Part shown: positions 10,301-17,566 of the stretch, one piece after another
How the letters are laid out: every line of letters begins with the position of its first letter
Numbering within the stretch: the stretch's first letter is position 1
The notes under the pieces: model-generated
What the model saw: the letters and a program-made list of their open reading frames with translations, nothing else
Databases searched by the model: none
What the model was told of the DNA's origin: nothing
Origin: Arthrobacter sp. H-02-3
Lineage (GTDB): Bacteria; Actinomycetota; Actinomycetes; Actinomycetales; Micrococcaceae
Reading direction: 5' to 3'
Assembly: GCF_003097355.1 (NCBI RefSeq)
Contig: NZ_PYUI01000016.1
Location: 41,451 to 105,450 of the forward strand
Length of the DNA stretch: 64,000 nucleotides
Program-made: the position numbers and the translations under genes

Positions 10301-10551
10301 CGGATTTCATCAAGCCAGGCCACCCCGTTGAGAAGGTCGGCTTCCATGGGAGAGGTGATGAGCTGCTCGACCTCGGCGGCGGACAGGCCCAGGGCCTCGG
10401 TCTGGATCTCGACGTGCGCGGGCGCGAACTCGGGCATGCTGTCGACGGCGATATGCGGGAGGTTCACCACCCCGAAGGCAATGAGTCCCGCGGCCAGGGC
10501 GAGGACCAGGATGCGGAACTGCATACTGAAACGGGTAATCCAGCCGAACAT
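7375..10551 (-). CDS. RND efflux permease paralogue with degenerate proton-relay motif
   Basis: A 1058-residue RND protein, first gene of the minus-strand cluster and similar throughout to the permease at 3775-6918 (for example VDSMPEFAPAHVEIQT near the N-terminus). Aligning TM4 gives VIVGDIVEDVQA against VVVDDAIIDVEN: Gly412 replaces the conserved relay Asp and Gln419 replaces the conserved Glu, while neighbouring Asp413 and Asp417 remain. In CzcA the equivalent acidic residues are essential for proton coupling. I infer that this subunit cannot carry protons in the standard way and works in a mixed trimer with its neighbour, as MdtB/MdtC do. Full length with no frameshift argues against a simple pseudogene. 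Confidence 0.88.
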   Translation of the reverse strand: MFGWITRFSMQFRILVLALAAGLIAFGVVNLPHIAVDSMPEFAPAHVEIQTEALGLSAAEVEQLITSPMEADLLNGVAWLDEIRSKSVPGLSSIELVFEPGTDLLRARQLVAERMTQAHALPNVSAPPLIMQPMSSTSRVLMVRMTSQQLSGIEMSVLARWKIKPRLIGIPGVANVSIWGQREQQLQVEVTPTQLRDKGITLEQVIKTTGNAVWVSPLSFLEASTPGTGGFVESPSQRLGIQHVLPIRTPADLAKVSVEDSGSPMLLGEISQVKEDHQPLIGDAVVGQDAGLLLVVEKFPGTSALQVTRDIEAALNDMQPGLSGIQMDTSVFRPASFLQDAVDGLGVALLVSLLIAILLFWLLFRSWRVAVIALVALTTTVMAAGAVLYLLDATLNISILAGILLGVSVIVGDIVEDVQAQRRRPLRATGPETEATIRFRMVQLVRSVRTPLFHGSLVMAMALAPTLFVTGVGGAFFQPLYWSMALTLAVSMLVGLSVTPVLAYLLLPRERAPRPDSPVVVRAKSYYDRALEGARSRTAVGIVAVAVVGLLGLAAASQLVGTRAVVPTIPDRTLLVQWDSMAGTSNDEVRRVASKASEELRALPGVSGVGGHIGRAISSDQVVGNSSAELWVSITPDANFTETEKAVRDVVQGYPGIAHNVVNYSQQKIGEQRSSMDPGFAVRVYGTDMPVLREKAEEVRKALETVDGVQNPTINAGAMTPIVEVEVNLAEAQKVGIKPGDARRAAAALMQGIVVGNLFEQQKVFEVVVRGAVDVRDDLTSIRELLLDTPSGGQVQLGQIADVRLVPNEVVIMHDDTSRRIDVVADVSGRPLADIQRDINAAISQIQFPLEYHAEIPTKYSEQLAGDSLVLWIGAAALIAILLLLQAAVRSWKLALAVFLSLPAALAGAAIAAWIAGDAITVLSLTAFAALLAVAGRNAALLSARTDELWRAAPQESREEAVLTAARERVSPILKSALITVAILIPPGLFGGAVGGALLGPMALIIVGGLVTTTLIGIFVLPLLALWFGPRSAPEEWAEVYEAEVPVQPVMQEKVEAK

Positions 10552-11084
10552 GGCTAGGCCTGTTCCAGGGGGCCGCCGCGGTACGGGCGGGCACTGAGGG
10601 TTTTTGCTGGTTGCATAGAAGTAGTGCGCAAGTGACTCATGACAGGCTCCTCAACCCGAGACCATGTGCGAATCCCCCCGGCGAGATCCCAATTGCTGAC
10701 CTATCTCGAATGGTGTTCCCCTTTGAAGTGTTTGGCAAGCAGAAATTGTGAGGCTGCATCGGGTGGATTCATGGGTATTTCCCAGTTAAGCGGCATATAA
10801 TGCGTTTTTTTATTCGCGACCACCCGGAGGGGCCCAAAAACCGCCGCTTCCCACCCGGGTGATGTTGGCATTTCTGCTTGTTTTCCTTTGGTCGCTCCCT
10901 GAATTTTCGTTTCCACTACTTGCCGGCGGCCATTTTGGGCTCACCGTAGGTACCGCGGGTCCGCAGGTGAGGCATTTATAACAATTTCGGGCACAATCGC
11001 CCGCACGGCGGGGGACCGGTCCGTGCGCCCGCGACTCCCGGGCCGCATCGGGCTGTCGTTTCAGCGCGAATCAGCCCGAGGGGC
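10552..11084. other. Spacer between RND operon and leuS leader, AT-richer than surroundings
   Basis: About 530 bases separate the divergent RND operon and the leuS leader. The part near 10690-10990 is clearly AT-richer than the window, with T-runs and a TATAAT at 10796-10801 on the plus strand. The only ORF worth noting is the 71-codon minus-strand frame listed separately. No RNA gene or recombinase was recognised. Confidence 0.5.
10701..10916 (-). CDS. Small hypothetical ORF upstream of the RND operon (doubtful)
   Basis: A 71-codon frame starting at GTG 10916, on the same strand as the RND genes and ending 149 bases before them. The product has mixed, protein-like composition (for example NKKTHYMPLNWEIPMNP) but no domain I recognise, no signal peptide and no clear ribosome site. 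Codon use is AT-richer than the neighbours. It may be a foreign remnant or a chance frame. Confidence 0.25.
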   Translation of the reverse strand: METKIQGATKGKQAEMPTSPGWEAAVFGPLRVVANKKTHYMPLNWEIPMNPPDAASQFLLAKHFKGEHHSR

Positions 11085-11090
11085 TAAAGT
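11085..11090 (+). promoter_or_regulatory. -10 element of the leuS leader transcript (leaderless type)
   Basis: TAAAGT ends 6 bases before the ATG at 11097, so transcription should start at or next to that A and the leader ORF would be translated without a 5' UTR. No convincing -35 is visible. Confidence 0.6.
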
Positions 11091-11096
11091 GGTCCT

Positions 11097-11123
11097 ATGC
11101 GCGCTGTGCTCCTGCTTAGTTAG
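11097..11123 (+). CDS. Leucine leader peptide upstream of leuS
   Basis: An 8-codon ORF, ATG CGC GCT GTG CTC CTG CTT AGT TAG, giving MRAVLLLS with three consecutive leucine codons. It starts at the predicted transcription start. Further on, a terminator hairpin (11182-11205) lies before leuS, and a segment just after the ORF (11145-11150) can pair with the 3' arm of that terminator. This is the layout of ribosome-mediated attenuation: slow decoding at Leu codons when charged tRNA-Leu is scarce would favour read-through into leuS. It resembles the leader before leuA at 43066. Confidence 0.65.
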   Translation: MRAVLLLS

Positions 11124-11144
11124 CCGCCCGGCATCCCGACGAGA

Positions 11145-11205
11145 CCTCGATCCCGAAGAGACCTCGGATTGCCGAGCGGCGGCCCCTCCATGTCGAGGGG
11201 CTTTT
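11145..11205 (+). terminator. leuS: Attenuator terminator of leuS with competing pairing
   Basis: The terminator is GCCCCTC (11182-11188), loop CATGTC, GAGGGGC (11195-11201), then TTTT. CCTCGA at 11145-11150 is complementary to TCGAGG at 11193-11198, inside the terminator, so the two structures exclude each other. A small hairpin CTCGG-ATTG-CCGAG (11163-11176) lies between. Regulation by leucyl-tRNA is inferred from the leader peptide. Confidence 0.7.
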
Positions 11206-11416
11206 GTGTGTCCGGGCTCTGTTCCGGAACGCAGGGCAGGCGGTAACGGCAGGAAGCGCCGCGCACGGACAGCAAGGAGCCAGGGCCGGGCAACCGGCTT
11301 TGGCGGTGCAGTCTTGAAGACAGTGCAGACTTGAAGGTAAACAGGCCTGGCGGCAGGCAGGCCTGACGGTAGACAGGCTTGAGTTAACAGGCCGTATAGA
11401 ACAGAAGAGGCCAGCA

Positions 11417-13948
11417 GTGAGCGTTCAGCCGGAAACACAGACCGGATCACCAGCAGCCGCGGCGGAGGGGCCCGAGGAAGGTGCCTACAGCTTCGCGGCG
11501 ATGGAAGCCAAATGGCCGCAGGTCTGGGAAGACCTGAAGGTCTTCACGCCGCTCGACGACGGTTCAAAGGAACGCCGCTACGTGCTGGACATGTTCCCGT
11601 ACCCGTCCGGTGACCTTCACATGGGCCACGCGGAGGCATTCGCGATGGGCGACGTGGTGGCCCGTTACCTGCGCCAGCAGGGCTACGATGTGCTGCACCC
11701 GATCGGCTGGGACTCCTTCGGCCTGCCCGCGGAGAACGCCGCCATCAAGCGCAACGCGCACCCCAGCGAGTGGACCTACGCCAACATCGACACCCAGGCG
11801 GCGTCCTTCAAGCGTTATGCCATCTCCGCGGACTGGTCCCGCCGGCTGCACACCTCCGACCCCGAGTACTACCGCTGGACGCAGTGGCTGTTCAAACGTT
11901 TCTACGAGCGCGGCCTGGCGTACCGCAAGGATTCGCCCGTCAACTGGTGCCCCAAGGACCAGACCGTGCTGGCCAACGAGCAGGTAGTCAATGGCGCCTG
12001 TGAGCGGTGCGGCACGCCCGTTACCAAGAAGTCGTTGAACCAGTGGTACTTCAAGATCACCGACTACGCGGACCGGCTGCTCGATGACATGGACGAACTG
12101 CGCGGGCACTGGCCCGAGCGCGTCCTCGCCATGCAGAAGAACTGGATCGGCCGCTCCGAGGGCGCCCACGTCAACTTTGTGATCGAGGCCGACGGCGGCA
12201 AGGCCGCCAAGGACGTCACGGTCTTCACCACGCGCCCGGACACCCTTTACGGCGCCACGTTCTTCGTCGTCGCCGCCGACGCGCCGCTCGCCGTCGAGCT
12301 GGTCACCGACGAGCACGCCGCGGCCCTGGACGCCTACCGCGAACAGGTCAAGGCACTGTCCGAGATCGAGCGCCAGTCCACCGAACGCGAGAAGACCGGA
12401 GTGTTTACCGGCCGCTATGCGGTCAACCCGCTCAACGGCGAGAAGCTGCCCGTCTGGGCCGCGGACTACGTCCTGGCCGACTACGGCACGGGCGCCATCA
12501 TGGCCGTCCCGGCCCATGACCAGCGCGACCTCGACTTCGCCAAAACCTTCGACCTGCCCGTCCGGGCGGTGCTGGACACCGGCGAGGAAGACCCCGCAGT
12601 CTCCGGCACGGCAACCGCCGGCGAAGGCACCCTCATCAATTCCGGCGCACTGGACGGGCTGGCGAAGGCCGAAGCCATCCCGGCCGCCATCGCGATCCTG
12701 GAGCAGCAGGGCACCGGCGAGAAGTTCGTGAACTTCCGCCTGCGTGACTGGCTGCTCAGCCGGCAGCGGTTCTGGGGCACCCCGATCCCCATCATCCACT
12801 GCCCGGCCTGCGGCGAGGTCCCCGTCCCGGATGACCAGCTGCCCGTGACCCTGCCGGCGGACCTGCGCGGCGAGGACCTGTCCCCGAAGGGCACGTCCCC
12901 GCTGGCCGCCGCCGAGGCCTGGGTCAACGTCGAGTGCCCCGAGTGCCACGGCCCGGCCAAGCGCGACACGGACACCATGGACACCTTCGTGGATTCGTCC
13001 TGGTACTTCCTGCGCTTCGTCTCCCCGGAGTTCACCGAGGGCCCGTTTGACCCCGCCAAGATCAACGACTGGATGCCGGTAGGCCAGTATGTCGGTGGCG
13101 TCGAACACGCCATCCTGCACCTGCTCTATGCACGGTTCTTCACCAAGGTCATCCACGACCTCGGCATGATCGACGCCGACGAGCCCTTCCGTGCGCTGCT
13201 GAACCAGGGGCAGGTGCTCAACGGCGGCAAGGCCATGAGCAAGTCCCTGGGCAACGGCGTCGACCTCGGCGAACAGCTGGACAAGTATGGCGTGGACGCC
13301 GTCCGCCTGACCATGATCTTCGCCTCCCCGCCGGAGGACGACGTCGACTGGGCAGATGTCTCGCCGTCTGGTTCCGCGAAATTCCTGGCCCGCGCCTGGC
13401 GGCTCGGCCAGGACGTGACGAGCGAAGCCGGCGTCGACTTCGCCACGGGTGATCGTGCCCTGCGCACCGTCACCCACCGCACCATCGCCGACGCACAGGC
13501 CCTGCTGGATCACAACAAGTTCAACGTGGTTGTCGCCAAACTCATGGAACTGGTCAACGCGACCCGCAAAACCATAGATTCAGCCACCGGTGCTGGCGGG
13601 GCGGACCCTGCGGTCCGCGAAGCGGTCGAAGCCGTCGCCGTCATCCTGAGCCTGTTTGCGCCGTACACCGCAGAGGACCTGTGGAACGTCCTGGGGCACC
13701 CGGCGTCGGTCGCCAACGCGGGATGGCCCATGCACGACGACGCCTTGCTCGTGGAGGACACGGTCATCGCCGTCGTCCAGGTGCAAGGCAAGGTGCGGGA
13801 CCGCCTTGAGGTTTCCCCGGACATCTCGGAGGACGACCTGCGCGAACTGGCGCTGGCCTCCGAAAACGTTCAGCGGGCCCTCGACGGCCGGGCCCTCCGC
13901 ACGGTGATCGTGCGGGCGCCTAAACTGGTCAACATCGTCCCGGCCTAG
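11417..13948 (+). CDS. leuS: Leucyl-tRNA synthetase
   Basis: An 843-residue class I aminoacyl-tRNA synthetase that charges tRNA-Leu with leucine in the cytoplasm. HIGH motif as HMGH at residues 68-71 ([18 protein letters not shown]), KMSKS motif as AMSKS near residues 606-610. Zinc-type cysteine pairs (CERCGTP; CPACGE with CPECHG) and the CP1 editing domain with its [12 protein letters not shown] segment are present. The C-terminal anticodon-binding domain is complete. Start is GTG at 11417 behind AGAAGAGG. It stands alone after the attenuator and ends before a 16-bp hairpin. Confidence 0.97.
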   Translation: MSVQPETQTGSPAAAAEGPEEGAYSFAAMEAKWPQVWEDLKVFTPLDDGSKERRYVLDMFPYPSGDLHMGHAEAFAMGDVVARYLRQQGYDVLHPIGWDSFGLPAENAAIKRNAHPSEWTYANIDTQAASFKRYAISADWSRRLHTSDPEYYRWTQWLFKRFYERGLAYRKDSPVNWCPKDQTVLANEQVVNGACERCGTPVTKKSLNQWYFKITDYADRLLDDMDELRGHWPERVLAMQKNWIGRSEGAHVNFVIEADGGKAAKDVTVFTTRPDTLYGATFFVVAADAPLAVELVTDEHAAALDAYREQVKALSEIERQSTEREKTGVFTGRYAVNPLNGEKLPVWAADYVLADYGTGAIMAVPAHDQRDLDFAKTFDLPVRAVLDTGEEDPAVSGTATAGEGTLINSGALDGLAKAEAIPAAIAILEQQGTGEKFVNFRLRDWLLSRQRFWGTPIPIIHCPACGEVPVPDDQLPVTLPADLRGEDLSPKGTSPLAAAEAWVNVECPECHGPAKRDTDTMDTFVDSSWYFLRFVSPEFTEGPFDPAKINDWMPVGQYVGGVEHAILHLLYARFFTKVIHDLGMIDADEPFRALLNQGQVLNGGKAMSKSLGNGVDLGEQLDKYGVDAVRLTMIFASPPEDDVDWADVSPSGSAKFLARAWRLGQDVTSEAGVDFATGDRALRTVTHRTIADAQALLDHNKFNVVVAKLMELVNATRKTIDSATGAGGADPAVREAVEAVAVILSLFAPYTAEDLWNVLGHPASVANAGWPMHDDALLVEDTVIAVVQVQGKVRDRLEVSPDISEDDLRELALASENVQRALDGRALRTVIVRAPKLVNIVPA

Positions 13949-13977
13949 CCGGACGCAGCAGCCAGTCGCTCTAGCCT

Positions 13978-14013
13978 GACACTGGCCGCCGGCAGATGCC
14001 GGCGGCCAGTGTC
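13978..14013. terminator. Strong hairpin after leuS
   Basis: A 16-bp perfect stem (13978-13993 with 13998-14013) with loop AGAT, just downstream of leuS. There is no T-run, so it may act as a weak terminator or a 3' stabiliser. Confidence 0.6.
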
Positions 14014-14112
14014 GCCAAGGCCCGTGGTGCCGACGCGGCGGGCACGGACCCCGTGGCCGCAGGTCCAATCCAAACGATCCAGTCCAGGCGTCCCGACAGC
14101 AGGAGGTCCCCG

Positions 14113-15204
14113 GTGCCAGAGCGCGAATCAGGCTGGCCGTGGTTGCGCGAGCGGTTCGTTCGGCTCCGGCCGGGCCACCGGGCCGGCGTCGGCCCCGAAG
14201 CCGTACCGGGCGCCGTCGTGCAGGTTGCGGTGGTCACGGACTCTGCCGCTGCGCTGCCCGCCGACTGGGTCCGTGAGTTCAGCGCTGACGGCCGGCTCAC
14301 GGTGGTGCCGATGCCCGTCATGGTGGGCGCCGAAATCTACGGCGAAGGCGAGGACGACATCGCCGAGACGATCGCCGTGGCCCTGGCCAGCGGAAAGCCC
14401 GTCAAGACCTCGCGTCCTTCACCGGGCCAGTTTGAACACGCCTACCGGGCGGCCGGCGGGCGTGGCTTCCAGTCCGTGGTTTCGATCCATATTTCCGGTG
14501 ACCTGTCCGGGACCGCCGACGCAGCACGGCTGGCGGCCGAACGGGTCGGCATCCCGGTGGAGGTCATCGACTCGCGGACCGTCGGCATGGCGCAGGGGAT
14601 GGGCGTGCAGGGCGCCGTTGTCGCGGCGGCCGAGGGCAGGAACGCGGCCGAGGTGAAGGCCTTCGCGCAGGACCGGCTGGACCGCACCAAAGTGTACTTC
14701 TACGTTCCGAGCCTGGAACAGCTGCGCCGCGGTGGCCGGATCGGGGCGGCCGCCTCGCTCTGGGGGACCATGCTCTCCATCAAACCCATCCTTGCCGTTG
14801 ACGGCGGCCGCATCATTCCGCTGGAAAAAGTCCGGTCCGCGGCGAAGGCCATTGCGCGGCTGGAAGAAATCGTTGCCGCCGATGCCTCCGCCCGCCCGGC
14901 GGGGCAGGCGCGGCTGGCCGTGCATCACTTCGGCAATCAGGCCCAGGCCGAGGAGCTTGCCAGACGCCTCGCGGCAGCGTTGCCGGCCTGCCCGCCGGCC
15001 CAGATCAGCGCCCTCCCCGCTGTCCTGGCTGCCCACGCTGGGCTCGGCGTGCTGGCAGTGATCGTGGGGGAGGGCAGTACCTCCGACACCTGGGAAGCGG
15101 GCGCGGACGGCGGAAGCCAGTCCGCGGGCGCGACCACGGGAGGCGTCCGTCGGGACGCCGGGGAACCGGGAACCGGCAGGGCCGCCGCTGAAGCTGGCGA
15201 CTAA
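14113..15204 (+). CDS. DegV family protein (fatty-acid-binding type)
   Basis: A 363-residue cytoplasmic protein of the DegV/FakB fold, which binds long-chain fatty acids. Seen: the N-terminal strand VAVVTDSAAALPADW with the family's TDS motif, TSRPSPGQFEHAYR, VVSIHISGDLSGTADAA, and the SLEQLRRGGRIG segment. In Firmicutes such proteins present fatty acid to FakA kinase; no FakA-like gene is in this window, so the role here is open. The GTG at 14113 was preferred because AGGAGG lies 6 bases upstream; the frame is open from 13996. The last ~40 residues are a Gly/Ala-rich tail beyond the usual domain. Confidence 0.85.
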   Translation: MPERESGWPWLRERFVRLRPGHRAGVGPEAVPGAVVQVAVVTDSAAALPADWVREFSADGRLTVVPMPVMVGAEIYGEGEDDIAETIAVALASGKPVKTSRPSPGQFEHAYRAAGGRGFQSVVSIHISGDLSGTADAARLAAERVGIPVEVIDSRTVGMAQGMGVQGAVVAAAEGRNAAEVKAFAQDRLDRTKVYFYVPSLEQLRRGGRIGAAASLWGTMLSIKPILAVDGGRIIPLEKVRSAAKAIARLEEIVAADASARPAGQARLAVHHFGNQAQAEELARRLAAALPACPPAQISALPAVLAAHAGLGVLAVIVGEGSTSDTWEAGADGGSQSAGATTGGVRRDAGEPGTGRAAAEAGD

Positions 15205-15297
15205 CGCCTGCCTCTGCTGCGGACAGAGGACTCTGGCCGGGAAAGTGCGCTGGCGGTAAAGTCACTGCACCGAACCCCAGCGCAACCGGAGGCCGTC

Positions 15298-15483
15298 ATG
15301 GCAATGCAGGTGCACCACGTAGCCCAGTTCGATCGCGACGTCGCCGAAGAGGTGACGAAATGGCTGAAATACCTCAAGGGCCAAGTCACCAGTGTCCAGT
15401 TCCTCACCACCACCGTTCCGGACCCCAAGGCCGCCGACAAGTGGCGGGTGCAGTACGAGGCTTACATCACCTACCAGCAGTGA
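15298..15483 (+). CDS. Small conserved hypothetical protein
   Basis: A 61-residue soluble protein (MAMQVHHVAQFDRDVAEEV at the start), acidic and helical in its first half, with no signal or membrane segment. It has GGAGG 5 bases before the ATG and a possible -10 TAAAGT at 15256-15261, so it looks like a genuine monocistronic gene. No function is recognised. It follows the DegV gene by 93 bases and is convergent with the secreted repeat protein. Confidence 0.65.
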   Translation: MAMQVHHVAQFDRDVAEEVTKWLKYLKGQVTSVQFLTTTVPDPKAADKWRVQYEAYITYQQ

Positions 15484-15504
15484 TTTCCGGCTGGTAGCTG
15501 CCCC

Positions 15505-16401
15505 TCACGGGGTTGGCCGGGGCGTGTGCAGGGAGGTCGGCGGAGACGTCGGCCGCGTCGTCGCTCCTGAGGTTGGTTCCGGCGTCGGATCCGACGTCGG
15601 TTGTGACGTCGGTTGTGATGTCGGCGGTGTGCTCGGCTGGGACGTTGGTTCCGCAGTCGGTTCCGGTGTCGGTGGCGTGGTCGGCACGGCCGGAGGCTGT
15701 GTGCTTGGCTGGGACGTCGGCGGGAGTGCCGGTTCCGGGGCCAGCGGCTGTGCGGGCTGTGGAGGCTGTGCGGGTTTCAGCGACGCCGGCAGCGACGCCT
15801 GTTGCGAGGCAGAGTGTGCCGGTGGCTGAGATGCCGGTTGCGAGGCCGGCGGCGGGGTGGGCTGAGACGTCGGTTGAGACGTCGGTTGAGGGGCCGGCTG
15901 CGAGGTTGGCTGTAGGGTCGGCTGGGGGGCCGGCTGTGCGGTTGGCTGTGGGGTCGGCGTCGGCGTCGGTGGTGAGGCCCGCGGAGGCGTCGGCTGATTC
16001 GGCCCGATGGTGTAGTTGGGCTGTGGGGCCGAGCCGTTGACCCAAAGGGCCGCGGTCACCCTTCGGGCGTCGCCCGGCTCCAGCCACCAGAGCACCTGGA
16101 CATTGCAATGATAGACAATCGTGACGTTCGCGATGGCGCCCTGCGGCGGGACCGAGTGGATGGACGTGGCCGCTGCTTGCGTAGTCCAGATGAAATTCTG
16201 GTCGGCAGACATTCCCGCGCTGCCGTCAACCGTCACGTGCGCTATGCCGTACAGGCCGTGCTGCGGGCAGTAACTGCCGTCAACCGCGAAGTTCACGACC
16301 TGGGTCGAGGTAGCTTGCGTTGTGTCTGCCGCCGCAGGAGGTGCCAGCACTGCTGCGACGCCAAGGGCCGCAACCGACGCAGGCCCAGACAACCACTTCA
16401 T
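15505..16401 (-). CDS. Secreted protein with long Pro/Thr/Gln/Ser repeat tail
   Basis: A 298-residue exported protein. Residues 1-25 form a signal peptide (MKWLSGPASVAALGVAAVLA, then APPAAADTT). Residues about 26-135 form a compact domain with two cysteines (GSYCPQHGLYG and VYHCNVQVLWWLEPGD). The rest is low complexity, dominated by PTSQPTSQPT-type units, as in wall-spanning or O-mannosylated linkers. There is no LPXTG or C-terminal membrane anchor. ATG 16401 was chosen because it begins the signal peptide; a longer frame reaches 16575. Function unknown; a surface or matrix role is inferred from architecture. Confidence 0.7.
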   Translation of the reverse strand: MKWLSGPASVAALGVAAVLAPPAAADTTQATSTQVVNFAVDGSYCPQHGLYGIAHVTVDGSAGMSADQNFIWTTQAAATSIHSVPPQGAIANVTIVYHCNVQVLWWLEPGDARRVTAALWVNGSAPQPNYTIGPNQPTPPRASPPTPTPTPQPTAQPAPQPTLQPTSQPAPQPTSQPTSQPTPPPASQPASQPPAHSASQQASLPASLKPAQPPQPAQPLAPEPALPPTSQPSTQPPAVPTTPPTPEPTAEPTSQPSTPPTSQPTSQPTSDPTPEPTSGATTRPTSPPTSLHTPRPTP

Positions 16402-16613
16402 TGCACACCAGCTTTCGACGTCTGGCGGACACAGCCAGACGATCAAGATTGCCCCCAGCCGGCAAGGTTTCTCGATGAGGATCCAGACGTTACCACCGGG
16501 TCCTGGCGGGCACCAGCGTAGGGAATACTTGCCTGCTGGCGCTCCAATACGTGTTTTACGCAGGTATTTCCACATACGCCCGGTCCGGGATGTCGGTGGC
16601 GCTGCGGGTTTCC

Positions 16614-16619
16614 TAGAGT
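16614..16619 (+). promoter_or_regulatory. comEA: -10 element of comEA (leaderless type)
   Basis: TAGAGT is followed by 7 bases and then the ATG at 16627, placing the transcription start at the start codon. Confidence 0.5.
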
Positions 16620-16626
16620 CGTTCCC

Positions 16627-17565
16627 ATGTCACGCCGGGACCCGGGAGCCGAATCCGCCGCAGGCGCCAGCGTTGCCCGGGAACGCCTGGCAGCGACGCT
16701 AGGAAGTTCCGGGGACGCCGGGAACCGCCGTCATGCCCACGACGCCGAGTACCCGGGCTCAGCGTCGGATGCTGGCAGGGCGGCGGCGCCCTCCCCGGGC
16801 TTGCTGGACGTCCAGACGCCCCCGCATGGTCTCCCCGCAGGCCACTTGGATGGACTCGCCGGGCACCGGCGGGACGGACGGCCCCCGCTTTCCGCGCGGC
16901 TGCGGGCCAGGACAGGTGTGAGGGCTGCGGCTTTGCTGGGCGTCCTGGCCGCGGTGCTGGGCGGCTGTTTCTGGTGGCAGGCGGGCACCGGAGGCCCCCG
17001 GATGGCCCCGCTCAGCGAGTCCGCCTCCGCGACGGAGGCGCCCCCGGCCCAGTCGGCCGCGGTGGCCAGTGCGCCGCCGGGAGACGATGCCGGCGCTGGG
17101 GTAGGAACGATCACGGTCCATGTCGCCGGTGCCGTGGCCAGAGCCGGGGTGGTTCAGTTGCCGGCAGGGAGTCGGCTTTACGAAGCGATCGCGGCTGCGG
17201 GCGGGGCTACGGATACCGCGGAGCCGGACCGGCTTAATCTTGCAGCCGTGCTGGAGGACGGACAGAAGGTCCTCGTGCCGATACGCGGCGAACCCGATCA
17301 GGCCGGTGCGTCCGACGGCGGGGGCGCTTCGCCGCCGGGTTCCGGCGCGGCCGGCACGAGCCAAGGCGGCGGCGGAAAGATCAACCTCAACACTGCCGGG
17401 CTCGAGGAACTGGGAACCCTCCCGCGCGTCGGGCCGGTCCTGGCACAGCGGATCGTGGACTGGCGGACGCAGCACGGGCGGTTCAAGACCGTGCAGGAAC
17501 TCGATGCGGTGGACGGCATAGGCCCGAAGTTGCTCGAGGCCCTGCTGCAGTTAGTGAGCGTCTGA
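16627..17565 (+). CDS. comEA: ComEA family DNA-binding protein
   Basis: A 312-residue membrane-anchored DNA receptor of the natural-transformation machinery. Layout: about 95 residues of low-complexity cytoplasmic leader, one membrane segment (RAAALLGVLAAVLGGCFWW), a Pro/Ala linker, an SLBB-type domain (ITVHVAGAVARAGVVQLPAG), then a C-terminal helix-hairpin-helix domain with INLNTAGLEELGTLPRVGP and VDGIGPKLLEALLQL. ComEA binds incoming double-stranded DNA outside the membrane and hands it to ComEC, whose gene begins one base after this stop. Pilus genes are not in the window, so competence itself is not shown. Confidence 0.9.
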   Translation: MSRRDPGAESAAGASVARERLAATLGSSGDAGNRRHAHDAEYPGSASDAGRAAAPSPGLLDVQTPPHGLPAGHLDGLAGHRRDGRPPLSARLRARTGVRAAALLGVLAAVLGGCFWWQAGTGGPRMAPLSESASATEAPPAQSAAVASAPPGDDAGAGVGTITVHVAGAVARAGVVQLPAGSRLYEAIAAAGGATDTAEPDRLNLAAVLEDGQKVLVPIRGEPDQAGASDGGGASPPGSGAAGTSQGGGGKINLNTAGLEELGTLPRVGPVLAQRIVDWRTQHGRFKTVQELDAVDGIGPKLLEALLQLVSV

Positions 17566-17566
17566 T

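Noticed and set aside
7375..10551. The two RND genes as halves of one frameshifted or duplicated gene
   Set aside because: Each is over 1000 codons with a complete two-fold RND architecture, and they differ clearly along their length.
11085..11416. T-box riboswitch upstream of leuS
   Set aside because: No T-box consensus sequence or specifier-loop stem was recognised; a Leu-codon mini-ORF with its own terminator explains the region better.
11564..13513. 649-codon minus-strand open frame inside leuS
   Set aside because: Antisense shadow of leuS, with no ribosome site and no protein family.
15513..16040. Repeat-rich plus-strand frame and possible CRISPR-like array
   Set aside because: The repeats are irregular and come from the PTSQ codons of the minus-strand protein; there are no constant repeats with unique spacers and no cas genes.
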